Assembly (NCBI GenBank): GCA_037074705.1
Contig: CM073593.1
Location: 17,179,001 to 17,243,000, forward strand
Reading direction: 5' to 3'
Length of the DNA stretch: 64,000 nt
Source of the DNA: Zhengitettix transpicula
Lineage: Eukaryota; Arthropoda; Insecta; Orthoptera; Tetrigidae
The stretch's first letter is position 1. Each line of letters opens with the position of its first letter. A program made the translations under genes and the position numbers. A model generated the notes under the pieces. It made no database searches. It was not told the origin of the DNA and worked only from the letters and a program-made list of their open reading frames with translations. Below are positions 33,108-44,850 of this stretch, piece by piece.

Positions 33108-34386
33108 CCACTGGGATCAAAAAGTAAGGTGAAATTATCATTTAAAACTCCCGGGTATTAAAAAGGCAGGTAATTTTTTTTCCTAGGTTGGTAGGACTGT
33201 CTATAATATTTGCCAAGCGTCTGTTTGTTAAAAGGTTTAATTATCTCGGAGTTACACGTGTTTTTGTAAACAACCAAACGTGAATTTTTCTATTTTTGCA
33301 ATGGGTGATTTTGTTGAGCAAAGAACTTGCATAAAATTTTGTTTGCGTAACGAATATTCTTGTGCGGACACTTTGAAAATGTTGCGGAAGGCCTTTGGTG
33401 ATCAAACTATGGCACAAAAAAACGTTTATAAGTGGTACAACGAGTTCAAAGAGGGCCGAGAACGCGTTGAAAACGAACCGCGCTCTGGACGACCATCAAC
33501 GTCCACCGAAGAGGGCCACGTCCAAAGAATAAAAGATTTGGTGCTTGAAAATCGTCGATGGACAATTAGAGCCCTCGCTGATAGTGTTGGAATATCATTT
33601 GGCTCAGCCCAAACCATTTTGAAGAATGCTTTGTCTCAAACGCGTCAAGTCTCGATTGGTGGCAAAATCGCTCAATTCTTTGGGGGAAAAAAGCGTCGCG
33701 TTGATGTGTGTGAAACTTTGTTGTCTATCAGGACCACTTGAAATGCATCATTGCTGGAGACGAGACTTGGATTTACGCATACGACCCTGAAACCACCGAT
33801 CAATCCAGCGAATATCGTGCAAAAGGTGAAGCAAGACCGAAATGACCACGGCAAAGTCGATCGAAAATCATGGTCAAGTAGACAGTTTTCTTTGATTATC
33901 GTGGTGTGGTGCACTATGAATTCCTTCGGCCGGGCCAAACTGTCAACAAAGAATATTATTTGAGCGTTATGCGTCGTTTGCGTGAAGCTATTCGTCTGAA
34001 ACGGCCGGAATTATGGACGAACAACTCTTGGTTCCTTCATCACGCATCATACTGCATTGGTTCTTCGCGACTTTTTTGCCAAAAACTCGGCTCATATCGT
34101 TCTGCAACCACCGTATTCGCCTGATTTGGCTCCGTGCGACTTCTGGCTATTCAGCAAACTCAAAAGGCGAATGCTGGAACGCCGTTTTGACACGATTGAG
34201 GTTGATAAAAACCGAATCGAAGAAGGTATTGAAGGCTATACCGAAAAAGACTATTCCGACTGTTTCGAGGACTGGAAAAAGCATTGGAAAAAGGGCGTTT
34301 TATCGGACGGGGATTACTTTGAAGGAAGAATAAACAAAGAATTTATATTTTATAAATAAATTCACCTTACTTTTTGTTCACAGTGG
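33108..34386 (+). mobile_element. mariner transposon with intact ends, 1279 bp
   Basis: A Tc1/mariner DNA transposon moving by cut and paste into TA. The inverted ends CCACTGGGATCAAAAAGTAA and its partner at 34359-34386 (CCACTGTGAACAAAAAGTAA on the minus strand) differ at only two positions over the first 20. Both ends are flanked by TA (33106-33107, 34387-34388). Length fits a standard 1.3-kb mariner. It lies inside the Harbinger remnant: the flanks on both sides carry the same GGCAATATTGCC-type motifs. Confidence 0.93.
33301..34359 (+). pseudogene. mariner transposase, frameshifted
   Basis: The start at 33301 (MGDFVEQRTCIKFCLRNEYS) gives the paired helix-turn-helix DNA-binding half, with WYNEFKEGRE, PRSGRPSTS and VLENRRWTIRALAD. 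The frame is lost near 33640-33740. The catalytic half continues with AGDETWIYAYDPET (first Asp), GQTVNKEYYLSVMRRLREAI and NNSWFLHH, where a small deletion removes the HDNAPSH-type segment and so the second catalytic Asp. It shifts again to AKNSAHIVLQPPYSPDLAPC with the third Asp, ending at TAA 34357-34359. It cannot make active transposase, but its ends remain potentially mobilisable. Confidence 0.93.
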
Positions 34387-34490
34387 TATGTATTGCCGAA
34401 AATGTTGCTGGATTTAGAGCAATATTGCCCGGTCAGTATTGCCGTAAAATGATCCTCGTTTACAGGCCGCTTAAAAATAAGTCAGGTTAT
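34387..34490. mobile_element. PIF/Harbinger remnant, right portion
   Basis: The continuation beyond the mariner carries ATTGCCGAAAATGTTGC, GCAATATTGCCCGGTCAG and TATTGCCGTAAAATG, matching in inverted sense the subterminal motifs at 32157-32240. The outer end probably lies near TTTACAGGCC at 34469. Confidence 0.5.
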
Positions 34491-34749
34491 TATAATTATT
34501 CAAATTATTGTTGTTACAGGCCAGGAAAAACGCAGCTGCCTTCCTCTATTGTTGCATGTATAACAATGCCAAAATAGTAATAATTTGTTTAATTTGAACA
34601 GCCAAGTCCACAAATCTGAAAAGCAGACCTTAGTAAATATTATGCGGAACCACTAGCAACAATGCTATAAATCTCTCAGATGTATAAGCAAACTCTGCTT
34701 CTACTGCGTACTATTCTTCGCAGCTTTACTGCGAAATTATTATAAAAAT

Positions 34750-34910
34750 AATGAATGCGAAAGTTAGCCAATTCAGACAAAAAGTTAATATAAATACCAC
34801 ACAACGTAGGATCTTCTTAGCGCCTGACGAAAGGGACAAGAATCCCAGAAACGTTGTGTGATATTTATATAACCTTTTTGTCTGAATTGACCATCTTTCG
34901 TATTCATTAA
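34750..34910 (+). mobile_element. Miniature inverted Penelope-like terminus with hammerhead-like core, copy E
   Basis: Two 55-bp arms (about 34752-34806 and 34852-34907) are inverted copies of the Penelope terminal block (CACACAACG / CGTTGTGTG, then AT-rich, then TTTTTGTCTGAATTG in the right arm). Between them lie TA (34807-34808), 15 nt, CTGACGA (34824-34830), 17 nt with a GGGA/TCCC stem, and GAAA (34848-34851). There is no coding sequence. It looks like an element reduced to its two termini. Confidence 0.75.
34824..34852 (+). ncRNA. Hammerhead-ribozyme-like core motif
   Basis: CTGACGA and GAAAC are separated by 17 nt that fold into a GGGA/TCCC stem. The flanking 9-bp stem CACACAACG/CGTTGTGTG is perfect, with U-A next to it where cleavage would occur. 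The helix that should close the third arm is weak. Hammerhead motifs are known in Penelope-like elements; activity here is inferred only. Confidence 0.45.
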
Positions 34911-35764
34911 TTTCAATCAGACGTAAATTTTTTCATATTATAAAAATATCTTAGTATTTTAAATAGCGCTTGGTTGAAATGCTTAAAAGTTATAGCCGTT
35001 GAACACCACCAAGACTTATTGAAACAAGAAATTAAATTGTGATAACGAGGTTAATTGAATAATTAGAAATCTGAAATTTCTTGCAATCTATAAATTTAAA
35101 TCACTTCTGTATAGATGCCCTGACGGAATTGTAGCTTCCACGAAGACAAATGTTAAGTAATTGATTTCCGTTTATCTCCTTCGCAACTCGATGCGCACAA
35201 AGCTGCGCTAGTTCATAGATTAGGTCTTTGACAGAAGCCGACTCTCCTTTCCACTCAACTGCTCACTTCCTCACTACACACGCAATTAAAGGACACGCGA
35301 CAAACGCAGCCTGTTAAAGGCAACGGAAACTCGCGAAAATGGACATTCAATGAGGCTGCAAAATTTAACAAACAATGAGACTGAGGCACAAACCGAAATA
35401 TTTCTATGTATTATTCGTTGTAAATGAATATACACACGTTATTGACTTTTTTTATCTTTAATTAAATATCTCACGCAGCATAGATATCGGGTTTTGCCAT
35501 TTGATATATATTATACGTAAGTATTAATGCAAAAAAGGCGTGTTTCAGAGAATGAAAATTTAAAAAACACTACGTTTTGATTAATTAATTTTCGCAAAAG
35601 ACAGCGGTAGAGAAACGTCAACATCGAGAAATCTGAACCTGGTGCTTAACCGCGAAAAATTTATTAATAATTTACACCGGGAAAGCTTACATTCATTAAC
35701 TACTTTTTGAGTTTAGTAAGTATATATCGACCCAAATCTGCCTTAAAGCGACTTTAATATATTA
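34911..35764. other. Unassigned non-coding DNA
   Basis: No gene or clear repeat. The part at 35130-35350 is somewhat richer in G+C but shows no reading frame or motif that I recognise. Confidence 0.5.
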
Positions 35765-35935
35765 ACAAAAAGATAAACAAGTAGCCAAATAATCAAACAA
35801 AATAAGGTGATAAAATAAATACCACCCAACGTTTCTGCAAACCTTGTTGCTTTCCTCAGGTGTAGATGATAAGTTTGACATGCTCAAATTCACGTAGTAC
35901 CACTCACCAGTGTATACACAACCACTTCTGTATGT
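35765..35935 (-). mobile_element. Penelope-like element terminus, copy F
   Basis: On the minus strand: CACCTGAGGA (core 35853-35859), 17 nt with the inner stem changed to GCAA/TTGC, GAAAC (35831-35835), then GTTGGGTGGTATTTAT and an AT-rich tail. The inner stem differs from other copies on both sides in a compensatory way. No coding part. Confidence 0.6.
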
Positions 35936-37044
35936 TTTTAATTTAAACTAATACAATACATTTCTATAAATTCAACAATTAACTTACTTTCACTGTAATT
36001 AGTACATTTTGTCGGAATATATTTTTAAAAAAAGGTGATCCCTCATCACGGCACACAATACATAAAAATTGAAACAAGTGCTAAGCCACATAGAATGTTT
36101 AATCAGGTAAATGAAATATTAGGGCTAGTTTTCAATGAAAGCATTCTATAAATAATACCTCGATCACTTGTATAAGAGGCCAGAAAAAATCATGCGAACT
36201 TTCAGTCCAAAAACCATTCACGATAACATTAAAGTTGGTTCCCAGATCAGCGAGGCACTGAATTGTATAGAACTGGTCGGTCGCATAAAGAAATTGAAAT
36301 ACAATAACAATTGTAAAGATGAAGCATGTATGGAAGGTTTGTAAACAAAAGCGACGATTTGACGTCTGTACAATTTTTATAATCGATCATTCAATAATTT
36401 AATTTATTGTGCACATGAATACGTTCCACAATGGAACTTATAAAGAAAGGTAGCGAGAAAGAAATATTATTATTCTAATGCACCTATCTGGGAGGGAAGG
36501 GGCAGATTATTTGGGCATGTACTTTACAAATTTAAAGATTTTGTTAAATCTGTTGTTTGATTTTGGAAAAAAGACATTAATATTTCTCTAATTTATTTAT
36601 TGACAGTCCATATAAACTTAAGTCAGATGTAAAATGGACCGTATATTCACAATGTAAATAAATCATATAGGGGTTTTAGAATATTTGATAAGTAATTGAT
36701 TAATCTAATTATTATCGAAACAACGGAAATTAACATCATAAAATTTAAATAAAGGTGTGTAATACATGTTATGGTTATAATTGGAATATTGCGACAATCA
36801 ACAGCAATACACGCTTGGAAGCGTCGAACGAGTGATTGGCCAAATCTCCAAAGATGCCAGGAATTTCGCGCGCGCTTGCAGCCGCAATGGAACCTTAATT
36901 GAGTCAACTGGAGTCTCGTAAATGACGGCTTTCAGATGTCCACTTGATAAGTAATTTTGAACATTTATTGAAAGCATTAATGGAAATAAGCACTTTGCGA
37001 ATAACTTTGAAAATATACAAAGTTTTTCTTTCATACCTCTTTCT
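35936..37044. other. Unassigned non-coding DNA
   Basis: No gene or repeat could be supported between two Penelope-like termini in the same orientation. Confidence 0.5.
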
Positions 37045-37640
37045 TTTAATAAGAAAGATAGCCAATGCAGACAAAAAAGTGATAATATAAATAACACACA
37101 ACGTTTCTGGGATCCTTATTCCTTTCCTCAGGTGCAAAGAAGAGCCTAGAGCGACTCAACTGCACTCGTCAGTTGACAACACTCAAAATCGACGAAAACG
37201 CAACGACAATGGGGGAGCCGAAAGGGTAACGTAACAATAAGGGAGCAACGACAATGGGAAAATATAAGATTTAGCGTAATATTAAGCGGTCATAGCAATT
37301 ATTGAGTTTCATTGTGTCTGTTTGTACATTAATAGCGGTGATGTTTGATTTAATGTTAAGCATCTCTGAAATGAGTCTGGAATTGTACCTGTTGTCAATG
37401 TCTGAAATCTTAGCATTTTTCCAATCAAATGTATCTTTAGAATTGATTGTATGTTTAATACTACATGGTAAGTTTGATATTAGATATATGTTCCTTGATA
37501 CGTGTATTAAGGGAACGTTTTGTTTGCCCTATGTAGCAGGAATTACAATTAGAGCAAGAGATTTTGTAAACACCACAATGTTTGCTGTAGGTGTCAAGTG
37601 GGTCCTTGTGGTTTTTAATCAAGTATGAAACGGTATCCTT
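37045..37640 (-). mobile_element. Penelope-like element, GIY-YIG region and terminus, copy G
   Basis: On the minus strand: KNHKDPLDTYSKHCGVYKIS then CSNCNSCYIGQTKRSLNTRI, the GIY-YIG nuclease signature in one frame, followed by frameshifted remains of the C-terminal region. The non-coding end then has TTGTCAACTGACGAGTGCAG, CTGAGGA (37125-37131), 17 nt, GAAAC (37103-37107), and TTTTTGTCTGCATTGGC. It is the same subfamily as copy D, with the GIY-YIG core more intact but the rest of the element missing. Confidence 0.85.
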
Positions 37641-40600
37641 TTTTTTGTAGTCTTACCTGAACGGGTCACTTCCTACACAAAAAAGGATATTTTAGTAAGC
37701 TTCTGTAGGCACAATTCAAAGTTTGTCCCATGATCGTTGAATCGCCCTGTATTATTAATTTTTAACTTCCTGATATATATTAAAATGAAAAGTTTAAAAC
37801 TACTCCTAAATGGCACTATTAAGAGCCAGATATGTCGGGATTTAAGGCTGTGTGTTTTATTAAATTTAAATCAACTCATTTAATTTTTCTGACTTGTAAA
37901 TATTAATAAAACAATTTAGGTTTACACAGAGATCGAGAATTTTCCATTATCATTTTAGTAAGGACCAATGCCTGCAAAACTATTAATTTTTCAAAGTTCA
38001 TAGACATGCGTCTTTTAAAATATATAACACCAAGTGAAGTTTTGGCATGGGTAACCCAGTGAAAGACAAAATATATACTGGTTCCGCATTATCAGTCCGG
38101 TAGCAATGACAGAGATATGTTCACAGGTAGGACATAAGAAAATAGTGGGTTTCATGTAAAAACTTAAGTAAAACCTTATGGGAAAATGGAAGAGCCTACA
38201 CGAGCATTATTCTTATTACGGTATAATTACAGTTGTTTCGAACGTTAGCACTCGGGCCAACAAACGTCTGTTCGCACAGGGCAGAAAAGCGAATCAGCAG
38301 ATACACGATGTTGGATTTTAGGCGACGGCAATGACGGTGGAGGGGCCCAGATATAGGCCAGGGAGGGTAATAATAGCAGAGTTGGCAGGCTTACACCTAC
38401 CAGCGAGTCAATACCACTGCCAGAACTCGGTGCTTAGCACGCCTCGCTCCTAATTAACTCCTCTCCCAACCAAATATTGCAACGTCTTTAAAACGTACCA
38501 TCTCACTTTAAACCATGACCTACTTGGGAGAGGCGACAAAACCCCACCGAGACGTGACCTACAGCTGCTGAATGGGCGAAAATATATTTTGAATCGCGGA
38601 AAATAAGATTTCACGCCATCTAAAACAAATATCTCAACTTTGGATCATGTTGTTCCAATATCTGGTCCAACTGTATCATTTGCAAATGAAATTTTGTCGC
38701 TTTAAACGATTCAAGAGACTGAAATATGAATAAGTGCGTTAATAAGCAATGTACACGATAGTCGAATATCAAACACCAGAATGACACGAAATCTACATTC
38801 CTGAGTTATCCTGCGGAATATAACAGGAAACAAACGAAAGTGGTGTCAAAATAAATTTTGAACACATCGCCTTTCTTCAGAATTATTTTTCTGACGTTCA
38901 GTCTCTGTACATTATTCCACGTGACTATTACACCTAAATAATTTGGTAAATAATTGCATACATTTCCCACTAAATGGATTCTGACGTTAAACTCGATTCG
39001 ACGACACTACGGAAGTTAGACAGATGACCTTTAAGATGCCAGCAAGGTTTTCCGTATACGCAAATATGATAAACACAAAATGTAAAGTTAGGTTTCACAT
39101 CCTGTAAACAAATCAGCCAGGTATCCCGGGTTAAGAAATCTTTCATGCAACCTTAATAAGACTATAAATAATGCCCACCATATTAGGAACTACTTAATCG
39201 TCGATAGGTACTGAAACCGTCAGCACGTGGATAATTATAAACCTGCTTTTAAATTACAAGTAAAGGTTAACAGATGACCTTGTAACTTCTTTCAAAGCAG
39301 TGGACACTTATCGCTTGAAGACAAGAATGGAATTTGAACTTGGTCAACCGTTCAACCAAAGACTGCTGTTGAGCAAACTTTTAAAACGAATGTTCCGCCT
39401 TGTACGTTCTGGAAAACTTTTTTTGTTCCTGGACCTTTTATGAAAGCGAGTGAAACATTAACGTTTATCTTAACGGCTAAGAAATGCGTTTAATCAAGTA
39501 TTATTTGGAAGAATGACCTACATTAAACTCCGTAACAGTAGGAAATTGCAACACTTCCTTTTTTCCCAAATCACATAAGACTCGAATCGGATAAATACGC
39601 TGGAAGCGGAAATTTTCCTACTTAAATGATTATAGCTTACATCTACTGTAAAAAAAAAACTATGGAAATTCGACAAGAAATTCACCACACAAAAATCATA
39701 CTGACCAGATCATAAAAAGTCCGAAATCTTATCTGATGATCCATAAACCAACGCTACATAGAAAGCAAATTGGTTTCAAATCTGCACTTGGTTATGGAAG
39801 CCGTTTTTGTCATGTTCAACTCAAACGCAGAAGGAACGAACAAGGTTTTATTTCCAGACCAGTTTTTTTCGGCAGAGGAATCCAAAACTCTCAACGTATC
39901 ACGCTCAAAAATTCTCAAATATAACATTTCTTGATGTCATAAGTGTCCTTTTCCAAATGTTTCATCAGTTTTCCAAGCCGCAAAAACTAAACGACGAGTA
40001 AAGAAATTACACCTTTTAAGGATGCAAAGACAGAGAAGTGCACGTTTGTCCGTGGATATTCAGTCCCTTCCAAATGGGCATTTCAAAGACGCCATCCTGC
40101 GATTAAACGGAACGGTTTGCACTCTATTCCCGCCTGAATTTCCAAATGTTTCTTCAGTTTTCCAAGCCACAAAATCTAAGCGACGAGTAAAGAAATGCTT
40201 GGAAGAAAATGTTCAAACCATATGCACGAAAAAGTTACTGAAAGGAGAAGGAATCTAGTGATAGTTGTATTGAAGCAAAAAAGGAATACATTGCATCCTG
40301 CAGAATGGCAGAGAGAGAGGGGGGGGAGGTGTTCACTGACCGAATCCAAGGGCCAGCCATCAGGCGGAACAGATATTACGCCAAAATTTAAGCAAGAAAA
40401 AAATAATCTCCGCAATATAAAACGCGTCATATTGTATAAACCTCCGTTCTGGTCAGTGTAGTGTTGAAATAATAATTTACTGGTCTCTGAAAATATTAAT
40501 AATTTAGAAAAGAGACTCCGCTGAAATTTCCTTCCGTAACCACAAAAAGTAAAGAAACTACAATAAAGGCACCGCGCAAAAAAATTTCATAAATAGTTAT

Positions 40601-41524
40601 AATTATTTATAAACTATTTTTGTGTTTAGAACCAAAAAAAATATTTAGCATCTGCTACATTTTATTTGTATCGCTATAGCCGTTAAAATTATTTCTCAAT
40701 GAATTCCCCGCATTAAGAAATCTCTCAACAGTAAATAATCATGACTAAAAATCTGTTTTGTGACGCGCTTTAAATTAAACTGTACAAAAGTGCTTATTAA
40801 ATGTTGATAGAATGGTCCGCGGAACAAGACAGAATGTTGGTACTCAAAATACTAAGAGTTGATGGATATGGTACAAGAATACGAGATGTGGCCGTACACA
40901 GTGTCTACATAACAGACGCTGAACTATGAGAAATGCGTGATGAAACTATTGGAATATAAAATTGCATCTACGTACGTAACGTGCAATAGAACTGCATTGA
41001 AGCAATTCATCTCGGAAGTACGATGTAACACAATTCCCAGAAATATCATTGCTATTTTAATTTTGTGTATAAAATAAATGTGATGCAATATTATGAATCA
41101 ATCTTACCGTAATAGATATTATGAAAGCTTTCCCCCTCCCTACTTCCTTATCTTGGATGGGAGCAGATGCTCTCAACGATGTTGTTAAAAATATTGGGAC
41201 ACTAGGATATTAAAAGAACAAGTTTCTATACCACACAGAAATTTGGTGTGTGGAATTCTGAGATACGATCAACGGCTTGTTCGGAAAACTAATCTAGTAA
41301 AAACTCATATAACGTCTATTTTGTTTTGTTTTTTAAAAAAAGGGCAATATGTGGCGCTAATGTGGTTGAAAGTATTAAGTATTCATAGCCCTATATCGAC
41401 ATTGTATCTTAAAAAACTCCAAACACTAGAAGAGTAACATGAATAGGGAACTAAGAAAGTTAACGTAAGGGGTATGAGGATAAGCTATAAATAATCTAAA
41501 ATGAAAAATTTACGTCGGATTGAA
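37641..41524. other. Unassigned non-coding DNA with a 60-bp direct repeat
   Basis: No gene recognised. Segments 39949-40010 and 40138-40198 are direct repeats of about 60 bp (TTCCAAATGTTTC, CAGTTTTCCAAGCC, GACGAGTAAAGAAAT) 190 bp apart. Open frames of 60-108 codons in this stretch have no recognisable domains. Confidence 0.5.
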
Positions 41525-41690
41525 AATTAATAACAAGAAAGATAGCAAAATACAGACACAAGAAGTGATAATATAAATACCACACAACGTTTCTGAAAGC
41601 CTTGTTCCTTTCTTCAGGTGCAGAAAAAAAGGCAAGAGCCTAGAGAGACACAACTGCACAAGTCAGTTGACAAAACCTCTGATGATGGCC
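41525..41690 (-). mobile_element. Penelope-like element terminus, copy H
   Basis: On the minus strand: TTTTGTCAACTGACTTGTGC, CTCTCTAGGCTCTTG, CTGAAGA (41611-41617), 17 nt with a GGAA/TTTC inner stem, GAAAC (41589-41593), GTTGTGTGGTATTTATATTA. No coding part. Confidence 0.65.
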
Positions 41691-42582
41691 CGTCTTCATA
41701 GGTTCTAAATAAATTTGCATCTAATTTTATGAATACATTTTTTTACGAATAGGACCTAATATTGAAACTAATTACAACATTCGATCCAAACACACAAAGG
41801 CAAGAATGAAACTGTTTCGCATGATTATAACTTTCTTTTCAAAACGTAAGCATCCCAAAATCAGTTACTCTTTCCGCCTTGTCCAACCTTGTTTCCTAAC
41901 TATCCTGAAGATTTTGAGAACAAGGTTTAACACACTTTACACACGAGAGATCCCGGGTAATATGTGATACACAGCAGCATACCATAATTATTTACAACTC
42001 AAAATATAGTAACTGAGTATTGAACAGTAAGCGTCAAGACCATTTATAACAAACTAGCATTTAAAATAATGCTCAATCTGTCAACATCTAACACTAGTCA
42101 GAAACAAATTAAGTATTTCTGAGATGAAAAATAATTATACGAAACCTCAATTATTGTTATTCATTCCTCGCAAAAATGTTCATGACTTACAGTTCCAAGG
42201 TACAATACGGCTTCTGTAGCGTAAAGCATAAAAACAGATAATCGATACAGTCTGTGACATCTGCAGTTTATTAAAAACAGAACTAATCCGAAATAATGAA
42301 TCCTCGCTAGTAACATTTAAGAATTGTAGTCTGGAATAAGTCAAGCGCGGATAGGAATCTGACGACAAACTTTGAAAATAGCACACACACAAACAAAAAC
42401 TCTTCACTATTCCATGGACAGAGCTTAATTTCCTAGGCCAGTTTTAAAACTTAAAGTACAGATATTAAAATATATACACCCTACATAAAAAACAATGGCC
42501 TACATTTTTCGAAATAACCCGCAGAATGATTACATTCTCACATATGAATATGCCACGCGGTCGAATATCCAGAGAATTTTTT
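41691..42582. other. Unassigned non-coding DNA
   Basis: Nothing recognisable. A 75-codon minus-strand frame (42180-42407) ends in a splice-donor-like GTAAGT but matches no family known to me. Confidence 0.45.
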
Positions 42583-42950
42583 TCAGACCTTGGGCATACG
42601 GTAAGAGTTTTCCGCTATTCCTATTGGAATAGTCGGCCAGCTGCCTCCTAAACCGGCCAATGCACGGAGAGGGAAAAGCTGCGACCGCACAGCTAACCCC
42701 TCTCCCGTCATCGGAAGGGCGTGGGACAAGTAGCAAATGCCCGACCTACCTGATGCATGTTTTTCTAGGGTTTTCCCTGCATTACTTTCAGGCAAATTGC
42801 CGGGTAGGATCCTTAAACCATAGCCCGGGGGCCCTAGTTAACCCTTGGCTACCTTCCTCTACCCTTCCGCACCCCCCTTTCAAATCCCTTCCTATGCTAC
42901 TAAAGGGGAGTTGCCTACATGTGGATTACCCTCATGTAGCCTTAAAAATT
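42583..42950 (+). mobile_element. Retroposon family R535, copy 3, 5'-truncated
   Basis: Oriented opposite to copies 1 and 2. It starts abruptly at CAGACCTTGGGCATACGG, a point internal to copy 2, and runs to CCTCATGTAGCCTTAAAAA, the common 3' end with a short A tract. The middle (GGCCAGCTGCCTCCTAAAC, CCCGACCTACCTGATGCA) is very similar to copies 1 and 2. A shared 3' end with different 5' starts fits retroposition. Confidence 0.7.
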
Positions 42951-43194
42951 ATGTCAAGTTTTAACCTTTTTCCATCGTTTACACATGATGGGTTGATGTG
43001 ATTCCAACTGATATTTCTAAAATTCTAAAAAATTTAGGTCTATTTACGGCCCAACAGTTGAAGAAATAAGTATGTCAGATTAATATTCCAATTAACACAG
43101 CAATATTTTCCGAGTCCTTAAATAATTTAACCGTAGTGAGTAATGCATAAACTTTAAAAACAGTATTATACAGACGCGAATTCTTACTTTACAC

Positions 43195-44400
43195 TTGGTT
43201 ACGAAAGGCAAGCCCGAAAAATGGATTTACGATTTACAAGAGACTGCACCCACGATATTCCTATCATCCACTCTACTACCACCTCAATATTCGCAGACGA
43301 CATCGCAATCACTTCTCACTCACACGACTACCAAACCGCAACTGCACCTTCAAACTTCCTTAAACCTTATCTATAATAATAATATGTTTATTTTCCCATG
43401 TATTTTACAATATTAGAAATCGTCAGTCTTAAAAATATAACAAATATACAGACTTAAAATTAATACAATGAATATGATAAAATACTAAATACAAGTTTTA
43501 GTTGAACTAATACTAGTTAAATTGGAAATATACAATAACACACACAATTTTTAATACGGTTACAAATCTTTTATACTATACATAACTTTTTCAGATAGAT
43601 ATTGTTTTTAGACTTCTTTTAAATTATTCACGCTCTAAAATAATTATTCTCTCTAGTTTTTCTATATTTCCTTAAACTTTGACCCGGGAGATACTTTTTC
43701 CCATAGTTATTGTTCTATACGTACATATATTCTATAAACAATTAATAAATTATTTTCTCTAAAGATTGTTCTGCTAGATTGTCTTAGTATCAGTCCAAAA
43801 ATATTCAATCTGGGCCAACGATTGGAGCATAGTCATCAATCCTTCCAAATCCGTAACTGTTCCCTTCTCCCTAAAAAGAAAAGGCTACGACCTATCAGTC
43901 AGTATTAACAACTCCACTATCCCTACCAAATATTCCCACAAATACCTCGGCCTAACCCTCGACTCCAAACTAAACAGGGTCCCTTCACACTTCCCACCTT
44001 AAAAAAATAATACTCCACAGATTCCACAACACAAATTAAGACCATTACTGAACCCGAAATCCCCTTTATCCATCTCACCAAAAAAACACTCCTGTACACA
44101 TCCCTGATCTATCCCCTCTGGTTTTATGCCTGTTACATCTGGGGTTCGGCCGCTACCACCCACATAAATAAAATACAAATATCCCAAAACCAAATCCTCT
44201 GCTTTATAACTAACTGTCTTTGGTAGTCTACTAACACCAGAATCCACAATTACCTAAATATTCTCTCAACCCAAAAAAACATAATTAAAACCGTTCTAAT
44301 ACAACCTAATTGAAATCGACACCACTGCAATACCATTATCTCTGCTACCGAATCCAGCCCTCCTCCACCTAAACGCCCTCAGAAGTTTAAAAAGGAAACC
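43195..44400 (+). mobile_element. jockey-type LINE fragment, split by a 0.4-kb insertion
   Basis: The left piece (43195-43368) has the reverse-transcriptase box IFADDIAITSHSHDYQTAT (ADD at about 43291-43299) and LQTSLNLI. The right piece (43795-44400) continues with SIWANDWSIVINPSKSVTVP and KYLGLTLDSKLN, the thumb region of jockey-clade proteins. Stops and frameshifts are frequent downstream. The intervening 43369-43794 starts TATAATAATAATATG and may be the 3' end of another LINE in reverse orientation. It is the same family as the jockey pieces at 47-48 and 54.8-57.1 kb. Confidence 0.75.
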
Positions 44401-44439
44401 GCAATTTGACCTGCATCACTGTATGGTAAAAATGTCTTA

Positions 44440-44850
44440 AAATGAAAAAAAATTATGATGAATAAAAAAGTGATAATATAAATATCATACAACGTTTCTG
44501 GGATCCTTGTTCATTTCCTCTGGTGCGAAGAAGAGCCTAGAGCGAAACAACTGCACTCATCAGTTGAAAAAACTAAAAGGCAACGAAAACGCAACGACAA
44601 TGGGAGAGCCTAAAGGTTAGCGTAATGTGTTGAGTTTAATAGTTTTAATAGTGTCTGTTTGATTTAATGTGAAGCATCTCTGAAATGAGTCTGGAATTGT
44701 ACCTGGTGTCAATGTCTAAAATCTTAGAATTTTGCCAATCAAATGATTGTTCCGAATTGATTATATGTCTATATACCAGAATCGTTGTGAGGTATTTATA
44801 TTATCACTTAATTGTCGGAATTGGCTATTTTTCGTATTCAAAAAATTTCT
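44440..44850 (-). mobile_element. Penelope-like element end flanked by inverted termini, copy I
   Basis: On the minus strand: a decayed C-terminal coding part, CAACTGATGAGTGCAGTTG, a changed core CAGAGGA (44516-44522), 17 nt, GAAAC (44494-44498) and the AT-rich tail. At the other side (44783-44845, plus strand) the same terminal block GTTGTGAGGTATTTATATTA to GTCGGAATTGGC appears inverted. So both ends of this shortened copy carry the terminal block in opposite orientation, as in copy E. Confidence 0.65.

Noticed and set aside
36904..37137. Minus-strand frame starting LRKGIRIPETL and similar frames at 29088 and 44685
   Set aside because: They read through the non-coding Penelope terminus. The apparent protein similarity among them is DNA repeat similarity.
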